This document shows, piece by piece, positions 38,930 through 51,560 of a stretch of DNA of 64,000 nt (within the stretch, counting starts at the first letter, position 1; each line of letters starts with the position of its first letter). Origin of the DNA: Lysobacter antibioticus (lineage in GTDB: Bacteria > Pseudomonadota > Gammaproteobacteria > Xanthomonadales > Xanthomonadaceae). The stretch covers positions 3,745,951 through 3,809,950 of the forward strand of contig NZ_CP013141.1 of the NCBI RefSeq assembly GCF_001442535.1. Reading direction: 5' to 3'. Under the pieces are notes generated by a model that saw only the letters and a program-made list of their open reading frames with translations, was not told the origin of the DNA and did no database searches. The translations under genes and the position numbers were made by a program.

Positions 38930-40524
38930 ACGACTCGCCAGGACCGGTAGTACCTATTACCAACGCGATCACCGACGCGCCTCAACACGTCACCATCTTC
39001 GACACCAGCCTGCGCGACGGCGAGCAATCGCCCGGTTGCAGCATGACCGCCTCGCAGAAGCTGCGCTTCGCCCACGCCCTGTCCGAGCTCGGCGTCGACG
39101 TCATCGAAGCCGGCTTCCCGGCCAGCTCCGAAGCCGATCTGGAAGGCACCCGCGCGATCGTGCGCGAGGTACGCGGCTCGACCGTCGCGACCCTGGCGCG
39201 CTGCCACCCCGGCGACATCGAAGCCTGTGCGCGCGCGCTCGAAGGCGCCGCCAAGCCGCGCATCCATGTCTTCATCTCGACCAGCCCGTTGCACCGCCAG
39301 CACAAGCTCAACCTCGACAAGGAGCAGGTGATCGAACGCGCGATCGCCGCGGTCGAACAGGCGCGTCGATACGTCGACGACGTCGAATTCTCGGCCGAGG
39401 ACGCGCTGCGCACCGAGCACGACTATCTGGCGCAGATCTGCAGCGCCGCGGTCGCCACCGGCGCGCGCACCTTGAATATCCCCGACACCGTCGGCTACAC
39501 CACGCCGAGCGAAATCCGCAGCCTGTTCGAGTACCTGCGCGCGAACGTGCGCGACGCCGACCGCGCCGTGTTCAGCGCCCACTGCCACAACGACCTGGGC
39601 CTGGCCGTGGCCAACAGCCTGGCCGCGATCGAAGGCGGCGCGCGCCAGGTCGAGTGCACCATCAACGGCATCGGCGAACGCGCCGGCAACTGCGCCCTGG
39701 AAGAGCTGGTGATGGCGCTGCGCGTGCGCAACGCTTATTACAACGTCGGCACGCGCATCGACACGCGCCGGCTGGTGCCGACCTCGCGCCTGCTGTCGCG
39801 CATCACCGGCATGGTGGTCCAGCGCAACAAGGCCATCGTCGGCCAGAACGCCTTCGCCCACGAGTCCGGCATCCACCAGCACGGCATGCTCAAGCACCGG
39901 GGCACCTACGAGATCATGCATCCGGAAGACGTGGGCTGGGCGCAGTCGCAGATGGTGATGGGCCGCCACAGCGGCCGCGCCGCATTGAGCGACCGCCTGC
40001 AGACCCTGGGTTTCACCCTGGACGAGGCGCGCTTGAACGCGGTGTTCGCCGGCTTCAAAGCCTTGGCCGAGAAAAAGCGCGAAGTGTTCGACGCCGACCT
40101 GGAATCGCTGGTGCTCGGCGCCGACGCCAAAGCCGCCCGCGGCCATCGCCTGGTACGCGCGCACGTCAGCACCGGCGTCGCCGACGGCAGCCTGCCGACC
40201 GCGAGCGTGCAGTTGCTCGATCCCGACGGCGCCGCGGTCAGCGAGGCGGCGATCGGCGACGGCCCGGTGCACGCCTTGTTCGCCGCGCTCGCGCGCGCGA
40301 CCGGCGTAGCCTTGCGCATCGACAGCTACAACGTGTCGAGCGTGACCACCGGCGACGACGCCCAGGGCCAGGCCAGCGTGACCGCGCGCATCGACGGCAT
40401 CGAGATGACCGGCTCGGGCACCAGCACCGACATCATCGAGGCCAGCGCCCTGGCCTGGCTCGACGTCGCCAACCGCATCCGTCGCACCCAGCAGGCGCCG
40501 CAGCGGCTGACGGCCACGGCATGA
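38926..40524 (+). CDS. leuA: 2-Isopropylmalate synthase
   Basis: A 532-residue enzyme that starts leucine synthesis from 2-ketoisovalerate and acetyl-CoA. The TIM barrel begins with [16 protein letters not shown] (the metal-binding LRDGEQ), then [20 protein letters not shown], shown by [16 protein letters not shown], and [16 protein letters not shown]. Residues about 400-525 form the C-terminal leucine-binding regulatory domain ([19 protein letters not shown]). The start overlaps the previous gene's stop. A 103-base gap with a 12-bp palindrome follows before leuC, the largest gap in this part of the operon. Confidence 0.97.
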   Translation: MNDSPGPVVPITNAITDAPQHVTIFDTSLRDGEQSPGCSMTASQKLRFAHALSELGVDVIEAGFPASSEADLEGTRAIVREVRGSTVATLARCHPGDIEACARALEGAAKPRIHVFISTSPLHRQHKLNLDKEQVIERAIAAVEQARRYVDDVEFSAEDALRTEHDYLAQICSAAVATGARTLNIPDTVGYTTPSEIRSLFEYLRANVRDADRAVFSAHCHNDLGLAVANSLAAIEGGARQVECTINGIGERAGNCALEELVMALRVRNAYYNVGTRIDTRRLVPTSRLLSRITGMVVQRNKAIVGQNAFAHESGIHQHGMLKHRGTYEIMHPEDVGWAQSQMVMGRHSGRAALSDRLQTLGFTLDEARLNAVFAGFKALAEKKREVFDADLESLVLGADAKAARGHRLVRAHVSTGVADGSLPTASVQLLDPDGAAVSEAAIGDGPVHALFAALARATGVALRIDSYNVSSVTTGDDAQGQASVTARIDGIEMTGSGTSTDIIEASALAWLDVANRIRRTQQAPQRLTATA

Positions 40525-40530
40525 ATCCAG

Positions 40531-40557
40531 CCTCTCTCCCGCTTGGCGGGAGAGAGG
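40531..40557. repeat. Palindromic repeat between leuA and leuC
   Basis: CCTCTCTCCCGC (40531-40542) and its exact complement GCGGGAGAGAGG (40546-40557) flank a TTG loop. No T-run follows, so it is not a classic terminator. A similar element lies at 48234-48257. Confidence 0.75.
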
Positions 40558-40627
40558 CGAGAAGCAAACAGCCGAAACCACCACGAAACACTCCAGCCAT
40601 AGCAGCCAACACAGAACACCGGACTCC

Positions 40628-42061
40628 ATGACTACCACCTCGGCTCCTCCCAGCACCTTGTTCGACAAACTGTGGGACGCGCACCTGGTATCGCCCGAAA
40701 GCGACGCCGTGCCCGCGGTCCTGTACATCGACCTGCACCTGATCCACGAAGTCACCTCGCCGCAGGCGTTCGCCGAACTCGAATCGCGCGGGCTCGCGCC
40801 GCGCCGCCCGGACCTGACCAAGGGCACGCTCGACCACTCCACCCCGACCCTGCCGGCCGGCGCCGACGGCCGCCTGCCCTACTTCACCGCCGAGGCCGAG
40901 AGCCAAGTCGATACCCTGCGCCGCAACTGCGCGCGCCACGGCGTCGAACTGTTCGATTTCGACAGCGCTTACCGCGGCATCGTCCACGTGATCGGCCCGG
41001 AACTCGGCCTGACCCAGCCCGGCATGACCATCGTCTGCGGCGACAGCCACACCGCCACTCACGGCGCCTTCGGCGCGCTCGCCTTCGGCATCGGCACCAG
41101 CGAGGTCGGTCACGTCCTGGCCACTCAGTGCCTGCTGCAACGCAAGCCCAGGACCCTGGCGATCAACGTCGAGGGCAAGCTGGCGCCTGGTGTCGGCGCC
41201 AAGGACCTGATCCTGCACATCATCGGCGAGATCGGCGTCAACGGCGGCACCGGCCAGGTCATCGAGTACCGCGGCTCGACCATCCGCGCGCTGTCGATGG
41301 ACCAGCGTATGACCGTATGCAATATGTCGATCGAAGCCGGCGCGCGCGCCGGCCTGATCGCGCCCGACCAGACCACCTTCGACTATCTGGCCGCGACCCC
41401 GCGCACGCCGCGCGGCGTCGACTTCGAGCGCGCCGTCGAACGCTGGAGCGCTTTCAAGACCGACGACGGCGCGGTGTTCGATCGCGAAGTGCATATCGAC
41501 GCCAGCGCGATCAAACCGACCCTGACCTGGGGCACCCACCCCGGCCAAGTCGCGGCGATCGATGCGCATCTGCCGCAGGCGAACGATGCCGACGAAGCCA
41601 AGGCCCTGGCCTACATGGGCTTCGACGGCGGCGCGGCGATGGCCGGCCGCCCGGTCGACGTGGTCTTCGTCGGCAGTTGCACCAACTCGCGCTTGTCGGA
41701 CCTGCGCGAAGCCGCGCAGGTGCTGCGCGGCCGCCACATCCATCCGCGCGTGCGCATGCTGGTGGTGCCGGGCTCGGAGCAGGTCAAGCGCGACGCCGAG
41801 GCCGAAGGCATCGACCGCATCGTCCGCGAGGCCGGCGCCGAATGGCGCGAGCCGGGTTGCTCGATGTGCATCGCCATGAACGGCGATCTCGTCGGCCCCG
41901 GCCAACTCGCGGTCTCGACCAGCAACCGCAATTTCGAGGGCCGCCAGGGCAAGGGCTCGCGCACCCTGCTGGCCTCGCCGCTGACCGCCGCCGCCTGCGC
42001 CATCGCCGGCCACGTCACCGACCCGCGTGCCTATCTCGCCACTGTGAAGGAGGTCGCGTAA
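40628..42061 (+). CDS. leuC: 3-Isopropylmalate dehydratase large subunit
   Basis: A 477-residue aconitase-fold subunit that isomerises isopropylmalate with LeuD. The Fe-S cluster residues lie in [14 protein letters not shown] (near residue 345), and [13 protein letters not shown] (near residue 407) supplies the paired cysteines. The early [21 protein letters not shown] is the substrate loop. Length matches bacterial LeuC. The stop TAA shares a base with the leuD ATG (TAATG), so translation is coupled. Confidence 0.97.
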   Translation: MTTTSAPPSTLFDKLWDAHLVSPESDAVPAVLYIDLHLIHEVTSPQAFAELESRGLAPRRPDLTKGTLDHSTPTLPAGADGRLPYFTAEAESQVDTLRRNCARHGVELFDFDSAYRGIVHVIGPELGLTQPGMTIVCGDSHTATHGAFGALAFGIGTSEVGHVLATQCLLQRKPRTLAINVEGKLAPGVGAKDLILHIIGEIGVNGGTGQVIEYRGSTIRALSMDQRMTVCNMSIEAGARAGLIAPDQTTFDYLAATPRTPRGVDFERAVERWSAFKTDDGAVFDREVHIDASAIKPTLTWGTHPGQVAAIDAHLPQANDADEAKALAYMGFDGGAAMAGRPVDVVFVGSCTNSRLSDLREAAQVLRGRHIHPRVRMLVVPGSEQVKRDAEAEGIDRIVREAGAEWREPGCSMCIAMNGDLVGPGQLAVSTSNRNFEGRQGKGSRTLLASPLTAAACAIAGHVTDPRAYLATVKEVA

Positions 42062-42723
42062 TGTCCGCGTCCCAATCCTCCGGCACCCACTTCGCCGCGG
42101 CGCAGTCCAATGACGGCTTCGTCGAGCTGATCGCGCGCACCGTGGTGCTGCGCGAACGCAATATCGACACCGACCAGATCATTCCGGCGCGCTTTCTCAC
42201 CACCACCGAGCGCAAGGGGCTGGGCCGGTTCGCCTTCAACGACTGGCGCGCGCTGCCGGACGGCTCGCCGAACCCGGACTTCGTCTTCAACCGTCCAGAG
42301 AACGCAGGTGCCGCGATCCTCGTCGCCGGCCGCAATTTCGGCTGCGGCTCCTCGCGCGAACACGCGCCGTGGGCGCTGACCGACCTGGGCCTGCGCGCGG
42401 TCATCAGCAGCGAGATCGCCGACATCTTCCGCAGCAACTCGCTCAAGAACGGCCTGCTGCCGATCGTGGTCTCGCAGGAACTGCTGGACGAACTGCTGGA
42501 CCAGCCCGGCATCGAGCTGCGCATCGACGTGCGCACGCGACGCCTGCACCTGCCCGACGGCCGTGCGATCGAGTTCCCGCTCGACGCCTTCGCCCAGACC
42601 TGTCTGATCGAAGGCGTGGACCAGCTCGGCTATCTGCTGCGCCAACTCGACACCATCAACCAATACGAACAGCGCCGCGCGACGGCACTGAACCCCCGCC
42701 AGGAGAATCAACATGCGCGCTGA
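42061..42723 (+). CDS. leuD: 3-Isopropylmalate dehydratase small subunit
   Basis: A 220-residue partner of LeuC. The swivel-domain signatures are [11 protein letters not shown] near residue 37 and [14 protein letters not shown] near residue 97. The N-terminal 20 residues ([20 protein letters not shown]) are an extension. It overlaps leuC by one base and leuB by eleven bases, and AGGAGA inside its 3' end serves as leuB's ribosome site. The alternative frame that runs through the end of leuC is not used. Confidence 0.96.
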   Translation: MSASQSSGTHFAAAQSNDGFVELIARTVVLRERNIDTDQIIPARFLTTTERKGLGRFAFNDWRALPDGSPNPDFVFNRPENAGAAILVAGRNFGCGSSREHAPWALTDLGLRAVISSEIADIFRSNSLKNGLLPIVVSQELLDELLDQPGIELRIDVRTRRLHLPDGRAIEFPLDAFAQTCLIEGVDQLGYLLRQLDTINQYEQRRATALNPRQENQHAR

Positions 42724-43801
42724 CATCGTCGTTCTGCCGGGCGACGGCATCGGTCCGGAAGTCACCGCCGCCGCGGTCGAAGTGCTGCGTGCGGTCGGCC
42801 GCCGCTACGGCCATCAGTTCACCCTCAACGAGCACCTGATCGGCGGCGCCGCGATCGATGCCAGCGGCGAGCCCTTGCCGGCTGCGACCCTGAGCGCCTG
42901 CCAGCGCGCCGATGCGGTCCTGCTCGGCGCGGTCGGTGGCCCCAAGTGGTCGGACCCGAAGGCGAAAGTACGTCCGGAGCAGGGCCTGCTGGCGCTGCGC
43001 AAGGGCCTGGGCCTGTACGCCAACCTGCGCCCGGTGCAACCGCACGCGGCCACCCTCGGCGCTTCGCCGATCAAGCCGCATCTGCTGGCCGGCGTCGACA
43101 TGATCGTGGTGCGCGAACTGACCGGCGGCATCTATTTCGGCCAGAAGCAACGCAGCGAGACCAGCGCCAGCGACCTGTGCGAATACAGCGTCGAGGAAAT
43201 CGAACGGGTCGTGCGCCGCGCCTGCCAGCTCGCGCGCGGCCGTCGCCAGCACGTGGTCTCGGTCGACAAGGCCAACGTGCTGGAAACCTCTCGCCTGTGG
43301 CGCGAAGTCGCCACCCGCATCGCCCGCGACGAGTTCCCGGACATCACCCTGGAGCACCAGTTGGTCGACTCGATGGCGATGCACCTGATCGCCAAGCCAC
43401 GCGCATTCGACGTCATCGTGACCGAGAACATGTTCGGCGACATCCTCACCGACGAAGCCTCGATGCTGGCCGGTTCGCTGGGCCTGCTGCCGTCGGCCTC
43501 GCTCGGCGAAGGCAAGGTCGGTCTGTATGAGCCGATCCACGGCTCGGCGCCCGACATCGCCGGCCGCGGCATCGCCAACCCCTGCGGCACCATCCTCAGC
43601 GCGGCGATGTTGCTGCGTCATTCGCTGGGCCTGAATGCGGAAGCCGAGTGCATCGAGCAGGCGGTCGCGGCCGTGCTCGAAGCCGGCGTGCTGACCGCCG
43701 ACCTCGCCCCGGCCGGCCAGGCCGTCGGCACCCGCGCGGTCACCGACGCGGTGCTGGCGCAACTCGAACTGCCCTGCCACATCCCCGAACTGCGCGACTG
43801 A
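42713..43801 (+). CDS. leuB: 3-Isopropylmalate dehydrogenase
   Basis: A 362-residue NAD-dependent enzyme that oxidises and decarboxylates 3-isopropylmalate to 4-methyl-2-oxovalerate, the last step before transamination. The fold starts with [21 protein letters not shown]. Active-site marks are [27 protein letters not shown] and [19 protein letters not shown], the last being the NAD loop. Length is normal. It ends the operon 85 bases before a strong terminator. Confidence 0.97.
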   Translation: MRADIVVLPGDGIGPEVTAAAVEVLRAVGRRYGHQFTLNEHLIGGAAIDASGEPLPAATLSACQRADAVLLGAVGGPKWSDPKAKVRPEQGLLALRKGLGLYANLRPVQPHAATLGASPIKPHLLAGVDMIVVRELTGGIYFGQKQRSETSASDLCEYSVEEIERVVRRACQLARGRRQHVVSVDKANVLETSRLWREVATRIARDEFPDITLEHQLVDSMAMHLIAKPRAFDVIVTENMFGDILTDEASMLAGSLGLLPSASLGEGKVGLYEPIHGSAPDIAGRGIANPCGTILSAAMLLRHSLGLNAEAECIEQAVAAVLEAGVLTADLAPAGQAVGTRAVTDAVLAQLELPCHIPELRD

Positions 43802-43885
43802 CGCCTCGGCCCATCGTCCGCAGGCCGCCCCGGCGGCTTGCGGCAACCGCAAGACCGCTCTCTCCAAAGTTCTGGTAACTCCTGG

Positions 43886-43913
43886 CCCGGTGCTCGTGCA
43901 TCGGGTTTTTTTT
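43886..43913 (+). terminator. Terminator of the ilv-leu operon
   Basis: CCCGGTGC and GCATCGGG (43886-43893 with 43898-43905) form an 8-bp stem with one G-T pair and a TCGT loop, followed by eight T. It lies 85 bases after leuB and about 140 bases before glpD. Confidence 0.9.
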
Positions 43914-44052
43914 GCCCTTCGCCCGGCCGCACCGCAACACCGCCGTCACCCGTCGTTGATGTGAACCCCGGCCACAATCGATTCGTCACCGTATGCCATC
44001 ATCCTGACGTGTCCTGGGTCGACGCCGCGGCCCGCAGCATTCGCGAGAGCGC

Positions 44053-45639
44053 ATGACCGAACCCGCATCCTCTCTCGACCGATCCGTCATCGAACCGCCT
44101 GTCGTGAGCTTGCCCGATGTCGACCTGCTCGTCGTCGGCGGCGGCATCAACGGCGTCGCCATCGCCCGCGACGCCGCCGGCCGCGGCTTGTCGGTGCTGC
44201 TGTGCGAACGCGACGACATCGCCTCGCACACCTCCAGCGCCAGCACCAAGCTGATCCACGGCGGCCTGCGCTATCTCGAACAGTTCGAGTTCGCCCTGGT
44301 CGGCAAGGCCCTGGCCGAACGCAAGCGCCTGTTGCGCATGGCCCCGCACATCATCTGGCCGCTGCGTTTCGTCCTGCCGCATCAACCGCATCTGCGCCCG
44401 GCGTGGATGATCCGCATCGGCCTGTTCCTGTACGACCGGCTCGGCGGCCGGCGCGGACGCGGACTGCCCGGTTCGCGCTCGGTCAACCTGCGCAAGCACA
44501 TCACCGGGCGGCCGTTGCGCGACGACTTCATCCACGGCTTCGTCTACTCCGACGCCTGGGTCCAGGACGCGCGCCTGGCGGTGCTCAACGCGATGGATGC
44601 GGCCGAGCGCGGCGCGACCGTGCTGACCCGCACCGCCTGCGTCTCGGCGCGGCGTGGAGAACAGGCTTGGGACGTACGCTTGCGCGGCGCCGACGGCGTG
44701 TCGCGGCAAGTGCGCGCGCGTGTCCTGATCAATGCCACCGGTCCGTGGGCGGTACGCTTCCTCGACCAAGTCGCGCAGGTGCCGCACCGGCACAGCCTGC
44801 GCCTGATCAAGGGCAGCCACATCGTCGTGCCGCGGTTGTTCGAGCACGATCATGCCTACATCTTCCAGCAACCCGATCGCCGCATCGTGTTCGCGATCCC
44901 GTACGAGCACGACTACACCCTGATCGGCACCACCGATGTCGACTACCGCGCCGACCCTTCGGCGCCGCACATCGACGAGGCCGAAACCCAGTACCTGTGC
45001 GAGGCCGCCTCGCGCTATTTCAAGCGCGCCATCCAAGCGAGCGACGTGGTCTGGACCTACAGCGGCGTGCGGCCCCTGCTCGACGACGAAAGCGACGCCG
45101 CATCGGAAATCACCCGCGATTACCTGCTCACCCTCGACCGCGAAGGCGCGCCGCTGCTCAACGTGTTCGGCGGCAAGCTAACCACCGCGCGCAAGCTGGC
45201 CGAGGAAGCCTGCGACCGGCTCGCACCGCTGTTCGGCGGACTGCGCCCGGCCTGGACCGGCACCGCACCGTTGCCGGGCGGCGATCTGCCCGATGCCGAT
45301 TTCGACGCCTTCCATGAAGACTTCAGCCTGCGCCGGCCGTGGCTGCCGGACGCGCTGGCCCTGCGCCTGTGCCGCAACTACGGCAGCCGGGCGCTGCGCA
45401 TCGTCGAGAGCTGCTCGCATCTGCAGGACCTGGGCGAATGTTTGGGCGCCGACCTGTACACGGCCGAGGTCGATTACCTGGTCGATTCCGAGTGGGCGCG
45501 CAGCGCCGACGACATTCTGTGGCGGCGCTCGAAGCTCGGGCTGCGCATCGATGCAGCCGGCGCGATGCAACTGCAGGGGTATGTCGCGCTACGCGTGGCC
45601 GGTCGAGTCGATAGAGATGCACCAGCGGGGCACGCATGA
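44053..45639 (+). CDS. glpD: Aerobic glycerol-3-phosphate dehydrogenase
   Basis: A 528-residue FAD enzyme at the inner membrane that oxidises glycerol 3-phosphate to dihydroxyacetone phosphate and passes electrons to quinone. The FAD dinucleotide motif is LLVVGGGINGVAIARDAAGRG. The substrate-binding SSASTKLIHGGLRYLEQFEF follows. TDVDY and FGGKLTTARKLAEEAC lie in the cap and C-terminal region, as in GlpD. The gene is the first of three glycerol genes, though 163 bases separate it from glpF. Confidence 0.96.
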   Translation: MTEPASSLDRSVIEPPVVSLPDVDLLVVGGGINGVAIARDAAGRGLSVLLCERDDIASHTSSASTKLIHGGLRYLEQFEFALVGKALAERKRLLRMAPHIIWPLRFVLPHQPHLRPAWMIRIGLFLYDRLGGRRGRGLPGSRSVNLRKHITGRPLRDDFIHGFVYSDAWVQDARLAVLNAMDAAERGATVLTRTACVSARRGEQAWDVRLRGADGVSRQVRARVLINATGPWAVRFLDQVAQVPHRHSLRLIKGSHIVVPRLFEHDHAYIFQQPDRRIVFAIPYEHDYTLIGTTDVDYRADPSAPHIDEAETQYLCEAASRYFKRAIQASDVVWTYSGVRPLLDDESDAASEITRDYLLTLDREGAPLLNVFGGKLTTARKLAEEACDRLAPLFGGLRPAWTGTAPLPGGDLPDADFDAFHEDFSLRRPWLPDALALRLCRNYGSRALRIVESCSHLQDLGECLGADLYTAEVDYLVDSEWARSADDILWRRSKLGLRIDAAGAMQLQGYVALRVAGRVDRDAPAGHA

Positions 45640-45802
45640 GCCCGCGTGCCACCGCGCACTATCGGGAATCGCGTTCAAAGGAATCTCGTTTCCGTTACTC
45701 GCCCACAGATCGCAACCGATCTGTTGCCTCGACCCACAACGCCGTAGCCGCCCTCCATAACAGCGCCATCGCAGCAACGCGGCACCCAGGAGATCCATCG
45801 CA

Positions 45803-46522
45803 ATGGTCACACCGATGTCGCAATACCTCAGCGAGTTCATCGCCACCGGCATGTTGATCCTGCTCGGCAACGGCGTGGTCGCCGGCGCTCTGCTCAATCG
45901 GTCGAAGGCGCAAGGCGCCGGCTGGGGCGTGATCACCGCGGCCTGGGGGCTGGCGGTGCTGATCGGCATCTTCATCGCCGGGCCGACCAGCGGCGCGATC
46001 ATGAATCCCGCGCTGACCATCGCCCTGGCGAGCATCGGCAAACTCTCATGGGCGGTGGTGCCCGGCTATGTCGCCGCGCAGATCGCCGGCGCTTTCGCCG
46101 GCGCGGTGCTGGTGTGGCTGGCCTATCTCGCCCATTGGCGGATCAGCGACGATCCGGCGGCCAAGCTCGCGATCTTCTGCACCGCGCCGGCGGTGCGCGA
46201 CACCAAGGCCAACGTGCTGACCGAAACCATCGGTACCTTCGCCCTGACCTTCGGCGCGCTCGCCATCGGCGCCAACACGCTCGCGCCCGGCATGGGCCCG
46301 CTCGGAGTCGGCCTGCTCGTGGTGGTGGTCGGCATGTCGCTCGGCGGACCGACCGGTTATGCAATCAATCCCGCGCGCGATCTCGGTCCGCGCATCGCCC
46401 ATGCGCTGCTGCCGATCGCCGGCAAGGGCGGCTCCGACTGGGGCTATGCCTGGGTGCCGGTGGTCGCGCCGATCATCGGCGCACTGCTGGGCGCATTCGC
46501 TTTCCAAGCCGTGTATGGGTGA
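45803..46522 (+). CDS. glpF: Glycerol uptake facilitator (MIP/aquaglyceroporin)
   Basis: A 239-residue channel of six transmembrane helices plus two half-helices carrying NPA boxes: IMNPALTIALAS near residue 73 and INPARDLGPRIAH near residue 190. The Asp after NPAR (NPARD) is the mark of glycerol-conducting members over water-only aquaporins. The gene lies between glpD and glpK. The start at 45803 has AGGAG ten bases upstream; MSQYLSEF four codons later is also possible. Confidence 0.9.
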   Translation: MVTPMSQYLSEFIATGMLILLGNGVVAGALLNRSKAQGAGWGVITAAWGLAVLIGIFIAGPTSGAIMNPALTIALASIGKLSWAVVPGYVAAQIAGAFAGAVLVWLAYLAHWRISDDPAAKLAIFCTAPAVRDTKANVLTETIGTFALTFGALAIGANTLAPGMGPLGVGLLVVVVGMSLGGPTGYAINPARDLGPRIAHALLPIAGKGGSDWGYAWVPVVAPIIGALLGAFAFQAVYG

Positions 46523-48196
<1,674 letters not shown>

Positions 48197-48233
48197 AGCA
48201 ACGCGGCTCGGCCTTGGCCGTGGCCTGCTTAAC

Positions 48234-48257
48234 CCCTCTCCCGTTTACGGGAGAGGG
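48234..48257. repeat. Palindromic intergenic repeat after glpK
   Basis: CCCTCTCCCGT (48234-48244) pairs exactly with ACGGGAGAGGG (48247-48257). It stands between the convergent glpK and RND permease genes and could slow transcription from both sides. It is related to 40531-40557. Confidence 0.7.
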
Positions 48258-48286
48258 AGCGTTCGATGCGACGGGTCAGTTCGACC

Positions 48287-51200
48287 TCAGCCCTCGCTCG
48301 GCACCTTGATCCGGAACCAGGCCGCATACAGCGCCGGCAGGAACAACAGGGTCAACGCGGTCGCCACCATCAAGCCGCCCATGATCGCCACCGCCATCGG
48401 GCCGAAGAAGGCGCTGCGCGACAGCGGGATCATCGCCAGGATCGCCGCCAGCGCGGTCAATACGATCGGGCGGAAGCGCCGCACGGTCGCATCGACGATG
48501 GCTTTCCACGGCTCATGCCCTTCGCTGCGGTCCTGTTCGATCTGGTCGACCAGGATCACCGAGTTGCGCATGATCATGCCGGCCAGCGCGATCGTGCCGA
48601 GCATCGCGACGAAGCCGAACGGCACCCGGAACACCAACAGGAACAGGGTCACGCCGATCAGCCCCAGCGGCGCGGTCAACAGCACCATGAAGCTGCGCGA
48701 GAAACTGCGCAGCTGCAGCATCAGCAGGGTGAACACCGCGAACAGGAACAGCGGCACGCCGGCGTTGATCGACTTCTGCCCGCGCGCCGAGTCCTCGACG
48801 CTGCCGCCGACGTCGATCGAATAGCCGTACGGCAGCTTGGCGCGCAGTCCGTCCAGGGTCGGCGAAATCTGCGCCATCACGCTCGAAGGCTGGGTGCCGT
48901 CGTAGATGTCGGCGCGCACGGTCATGGTCGGCAGGCGGTCGCGATGCCAGATGATGCCTTCCTCGAAACCGTATTCCAGGGTCGCGATCTGGGTCAACGG
49001 CACGCTGCGGTTGTTGCCGGTCGGCACCATCAGGCTGCCGAGCATGTCGAGCTGCAGGCGTTCCTGGTCGGGGCCGCGCAGCAGCATCTCGATCAGCTCG
49101 TTGCTTTCGCGGTAGGTGCTGATGTGCGAGCCCGACAGCGAGCTGGACAGGAACTGGGACAACTGCGCCGAGCTGATGCCGAGCGCACGCGCACGCTCCT
49201 GGTCGACCTGCAGGCGCACGACCTTGCTCGGCTCGTCCCAGTCGAGGTTGACGTTGGCCACGTGCGGGTTGGCGCGGATCTTCTCGCGCACCTGGTTGGC
49301 GATCTTGCGCACCTGGTCGATGTGTTCGCCGGACACGCGGAACTGCACCGGATAACCGACCGGCGGGCCGTTCTCCAGGCGCGTCACCCGCAACTGCAGT
49401 TCGGGGAAGCGCGGCACCACGTCCTGGATGATCCAGGTGCGCAGGGTTTCGCGGGCCTGCAAGTCCTTCGGCATCAGCACGAACTGGGCGAAGTTCGCCG
49501 CCGGCAGCTGTTGGTCGAGCGGCAAGTAGAAACGCGGCGAACCGGTGCCGACGTAGGACACGTAATTGGCCAGGTCCTTGCGCTGCTTGAGCATGGCTTC
49601 CAGGCGCTGGACCTGTTCGCCGGTCTGGCGCAGCGAGCTGCCTTCGGCCAGTTCCATGTCGACCATCAATTCGGGGCGCACCGAATCCGGGAAGAACTGC
49701 TGCGGCACGAAGCGGAACATGAACACCGACAGCAGGAACGCGCCGATGGTGATGCCGATCACCAGCCAGCGCCGGCGCACGCACCAGGTCACCCAGCGAC
49801 GAAAGCGCACGTAGAACTTGGACTCGTAGGGGTCGTGGGCGTGGCCGTCGATCGGCGGCTTCGGCGCGATCACGCTGGCGAACATCGGCATGCGCTGGGC
49901 CCAGGCCACGCGCGCATCGTGCCAGCGCGCGGCCAGCGAACCGGGCTTCGGCGGCGCCGCGGCGTGGCCGTAGTCCGGCAGCAGCTTGTCGCCGAGGAAG
50001 GGAATGAAGGCGACCGCGGCGATCCACGACACCAACAGCGCGATGGTCACCACCTGGAACAACGAGCGGGTGTACTCACCGGTGCTCGATGCGGCGGTCG
50101 CGATCGGCAGGAAGCCGGCCGCGGTGACCAGGGTACCGGTCAGCATCGGGAAGGCGGTGCTGTCCCAGGCGAAGGCGGCGGCGCGCAGGCGGTCGAAGCC
50201 TTGCTCCATCTTGATCGCCATCATCTCCACCGCGATGATCGCGTCGTCGACCAGCAGGCCCAGGGCCAGCACCAGCGCGCCGAGCGAAATCTTGTGCAGG
50301 CCGACGCCGAAGAAATCCATGACCGCGAAGGTCATCGCCAGCACCAGCGGAATCGACAGCGCCACCACCAGTCCGGTGCGCAGGCCGAGCGAGAAGAAGC
50401 TCACCAGCAGCACGATCGCGACCGCTTCGGCGAGCACGCGCACGAACTCGCCGACCGATTCCTCGACCGCGGCGGGCTGGTCGGCGACCTTGCGCAGCTC
50501 CATGCCGGCCGGCAGGGTTTTCTGCAGGCGCGCGAATTCCGATTCCAGGGTCTTGCCGAGCTGCAGGATGTCGCCGCCCTGCTTCATCGACACGCCGATG
50601 CCGATCGCATCCTGGCCCATGAAGCGCATGCGCGGCTGCGGCGGATCGGAGAAACCGCGACGCACGTCGGCGACGTCGGCCAGCCTGAAGGTGCGGTCGC
50701 CGACCCGGATCGGGAACTCGCGGATCTGTTCGACCGAAGTGAACTGGCCGCCGACGCGCAAGGGCACGCGGCTGGTCGGGGTCTCGAAGAAACCGGCCGG
50801 GGCCAGCGCGTTCTGCTGATTCAGCGCTTCCTGCACGGCCTGCGCCGGCACCCCGAGGGTCGACAGCTTCACGTTCGACAGCTCGACCCAGATCTTTTCG
50901 TCCTGCACGCCGATCAGTTCGATCTTGCCGACGTCGGTCTGGCTCTGCAGCGCCAGTTGCACGCGCTCGGCGTAGTCCTTGAGCACGGCGTAGTCGAAGC
51001 CCTCGCCGGTCAGTGCGTAGATGTTGCCGAAGGTGTCGCCGAATTCGTCGTTGAAGAACGGGCCGACCACGTCGCTGGGCAAGGTCGGGCGGATGTCGCC
51101 GATCTTCTTGCGCACCTGATACCACAGCGGCCCGATTTCACTGGAACGCATCGAATCGCGCGCGGCGAAGATCACCTGCGATTCGCCGGCACGCGAGTAC

Positions 51201-51451
51201 GAGCGGATGAACTCGTACTCGCCGGTCTCCATGAGTTTCTTCTCGATGCGCTCGGTGACCTGGCGCGAGACTTCCTCGGCGGTCGCGCCGGGCCACAGGG
51301 TGCGCACCACCATCACCTTGAAGGTGAAAGCCGGGTCCTCGCTGCGGCCCAGGCGCAGGTAGGACATCGCACCGGCGATGGCCAGCACCAGCATGGCGTA
51401 GACGATCAGGCTGCGATGGCGCAGGGCCCATTCGGAAAGATTGAAGCGCAT
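48287..51451 (-). CDS. RND multidrug efflux permease (HAE-1 family)
   Basis: A 1054-residue inner-membrane pump with the two-fold RND architecture of twelve helices and two large periplasmic loops. The proton relay DD pair is in LGLLVDDAIIAVEMMA of TM4 (near residue 405). Helix 1 is SLIVYAMLVLAIAGAMSY. The second helical group near residues 870-1030 contains RNSVILVDQI, the TM10 conserved segment. The permease should draw substrates from the periplasm and drive them out with proton influx, with a lipoprotein adaptor and a TolC channel. The adaptor gene is immediately upstream. Substrate unknown. Confidence 0.95.
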   Translation of the reverse strand: MRFNLSEWALRHRSLIVYAMLVLAIAGAMSYLRLGRSEDPAFTFKVMVVRTLWPGATAEEVSRQVTERIEKKLMETGEYEFIRSYSRAGESQVIFAARDSMRSSEIGPLWYQVRKKIGDIRPTLPSDVVGPFFNDEFGDTFGNIYALTGEGFDYAVLKDYAERVQLALQSQTDVGKIELIGVQDEKIWVELSNVKLSTLGVPAQAVQEALNQQNALAPAGFFETPTSRVPLRVGGQFTSVEQIREFPIRVGDRTFRLADVADVRRGFSDPPQPRMRFMGQDAIGIGVSMKQGGDILQLGKTLESEFARLQKTLPAGMELRKVADQPAAVEESVGEFVRVLAEAVAIVLLVSFFSLGLRTGLVVALSIPLVLAMTFAVMDFFGVGLHKISLGALVLALGLLVDDAIIAVEMMAIKMEQGFDRLRAAAFAWDSTAFPMLTGTLVTAAGFLPIATAASSTGEYTRSLFQVVTIALLVSWIAAVAFIPFLGDKLLPDYGHAAAPPKPGSLAARWHDARVAWAQRMPMFASVIAPKPPIDGHAHDPYESKFYVRFRRWVTWCVRRRWLVIGITIGAFLLSVFMFRFVPQQFFPDSVRPELMVDMELAEGSSLRQTGEQVQRLEAMLKQRKDLANYVSYVGTGSPRFYLPLDQQLPAANFAQFVLMPKDLQARETLRTWIIQDVVPRFPELQLRVTRLENGPPVGYPVQFRVSGEHIDQVRKIANQVREKIRANPHVANVNLDWDEPSKVVRLQVDQERARALGISSAQLSQFLSSSLSGSHISTYRESNELIEMLLRGPDQERLQLDMLGSLMVPTGNNRSVPLTQIATLEYGFEEGIIWHRDRLPTMTVRADIYDGTQPSSVMAQISPTLDGLRAKLPYGYSIDVGGSVEDSARGQKSINAGVPLFLFAVFTLLMLQLRSFSRSFMVLLTAPLGLIGVTLFLLVFRVPFGFVAMLGTIALAGMIMRNSVILVDQIEQDRSEGHEPWKAIVDATVRRFRPIVLTALAAILAMIPLSRSAFFGPMAVAIMGGLMVATALTLLFLPALYAAWFRIKVPSEG

Positions 51452-51474
51452 GGATCAGCTCACTTCGTAGGCCC

Positions 51475-51495
51475 CTGTCCCGGCGGGCGGGACAG
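51475..51495. repeat. Hairpin between adaptor and permease genes
   Basis: CTGTCCC and GGGACAG (51475-51481 with 51489-51495) form a 7-bp stem in the 109-base gap. It may modulate the ratio of adaptor to permease mRNA, but that is inference. Confidence 0.4.
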
Positions 51496-51560
51496 AGTTG
51501 GGGCGAGGGTGCGGGCGGTAGCGCGAGGGCATGGCCGGCCTGGTCGGGGTCGCGGGGCGG

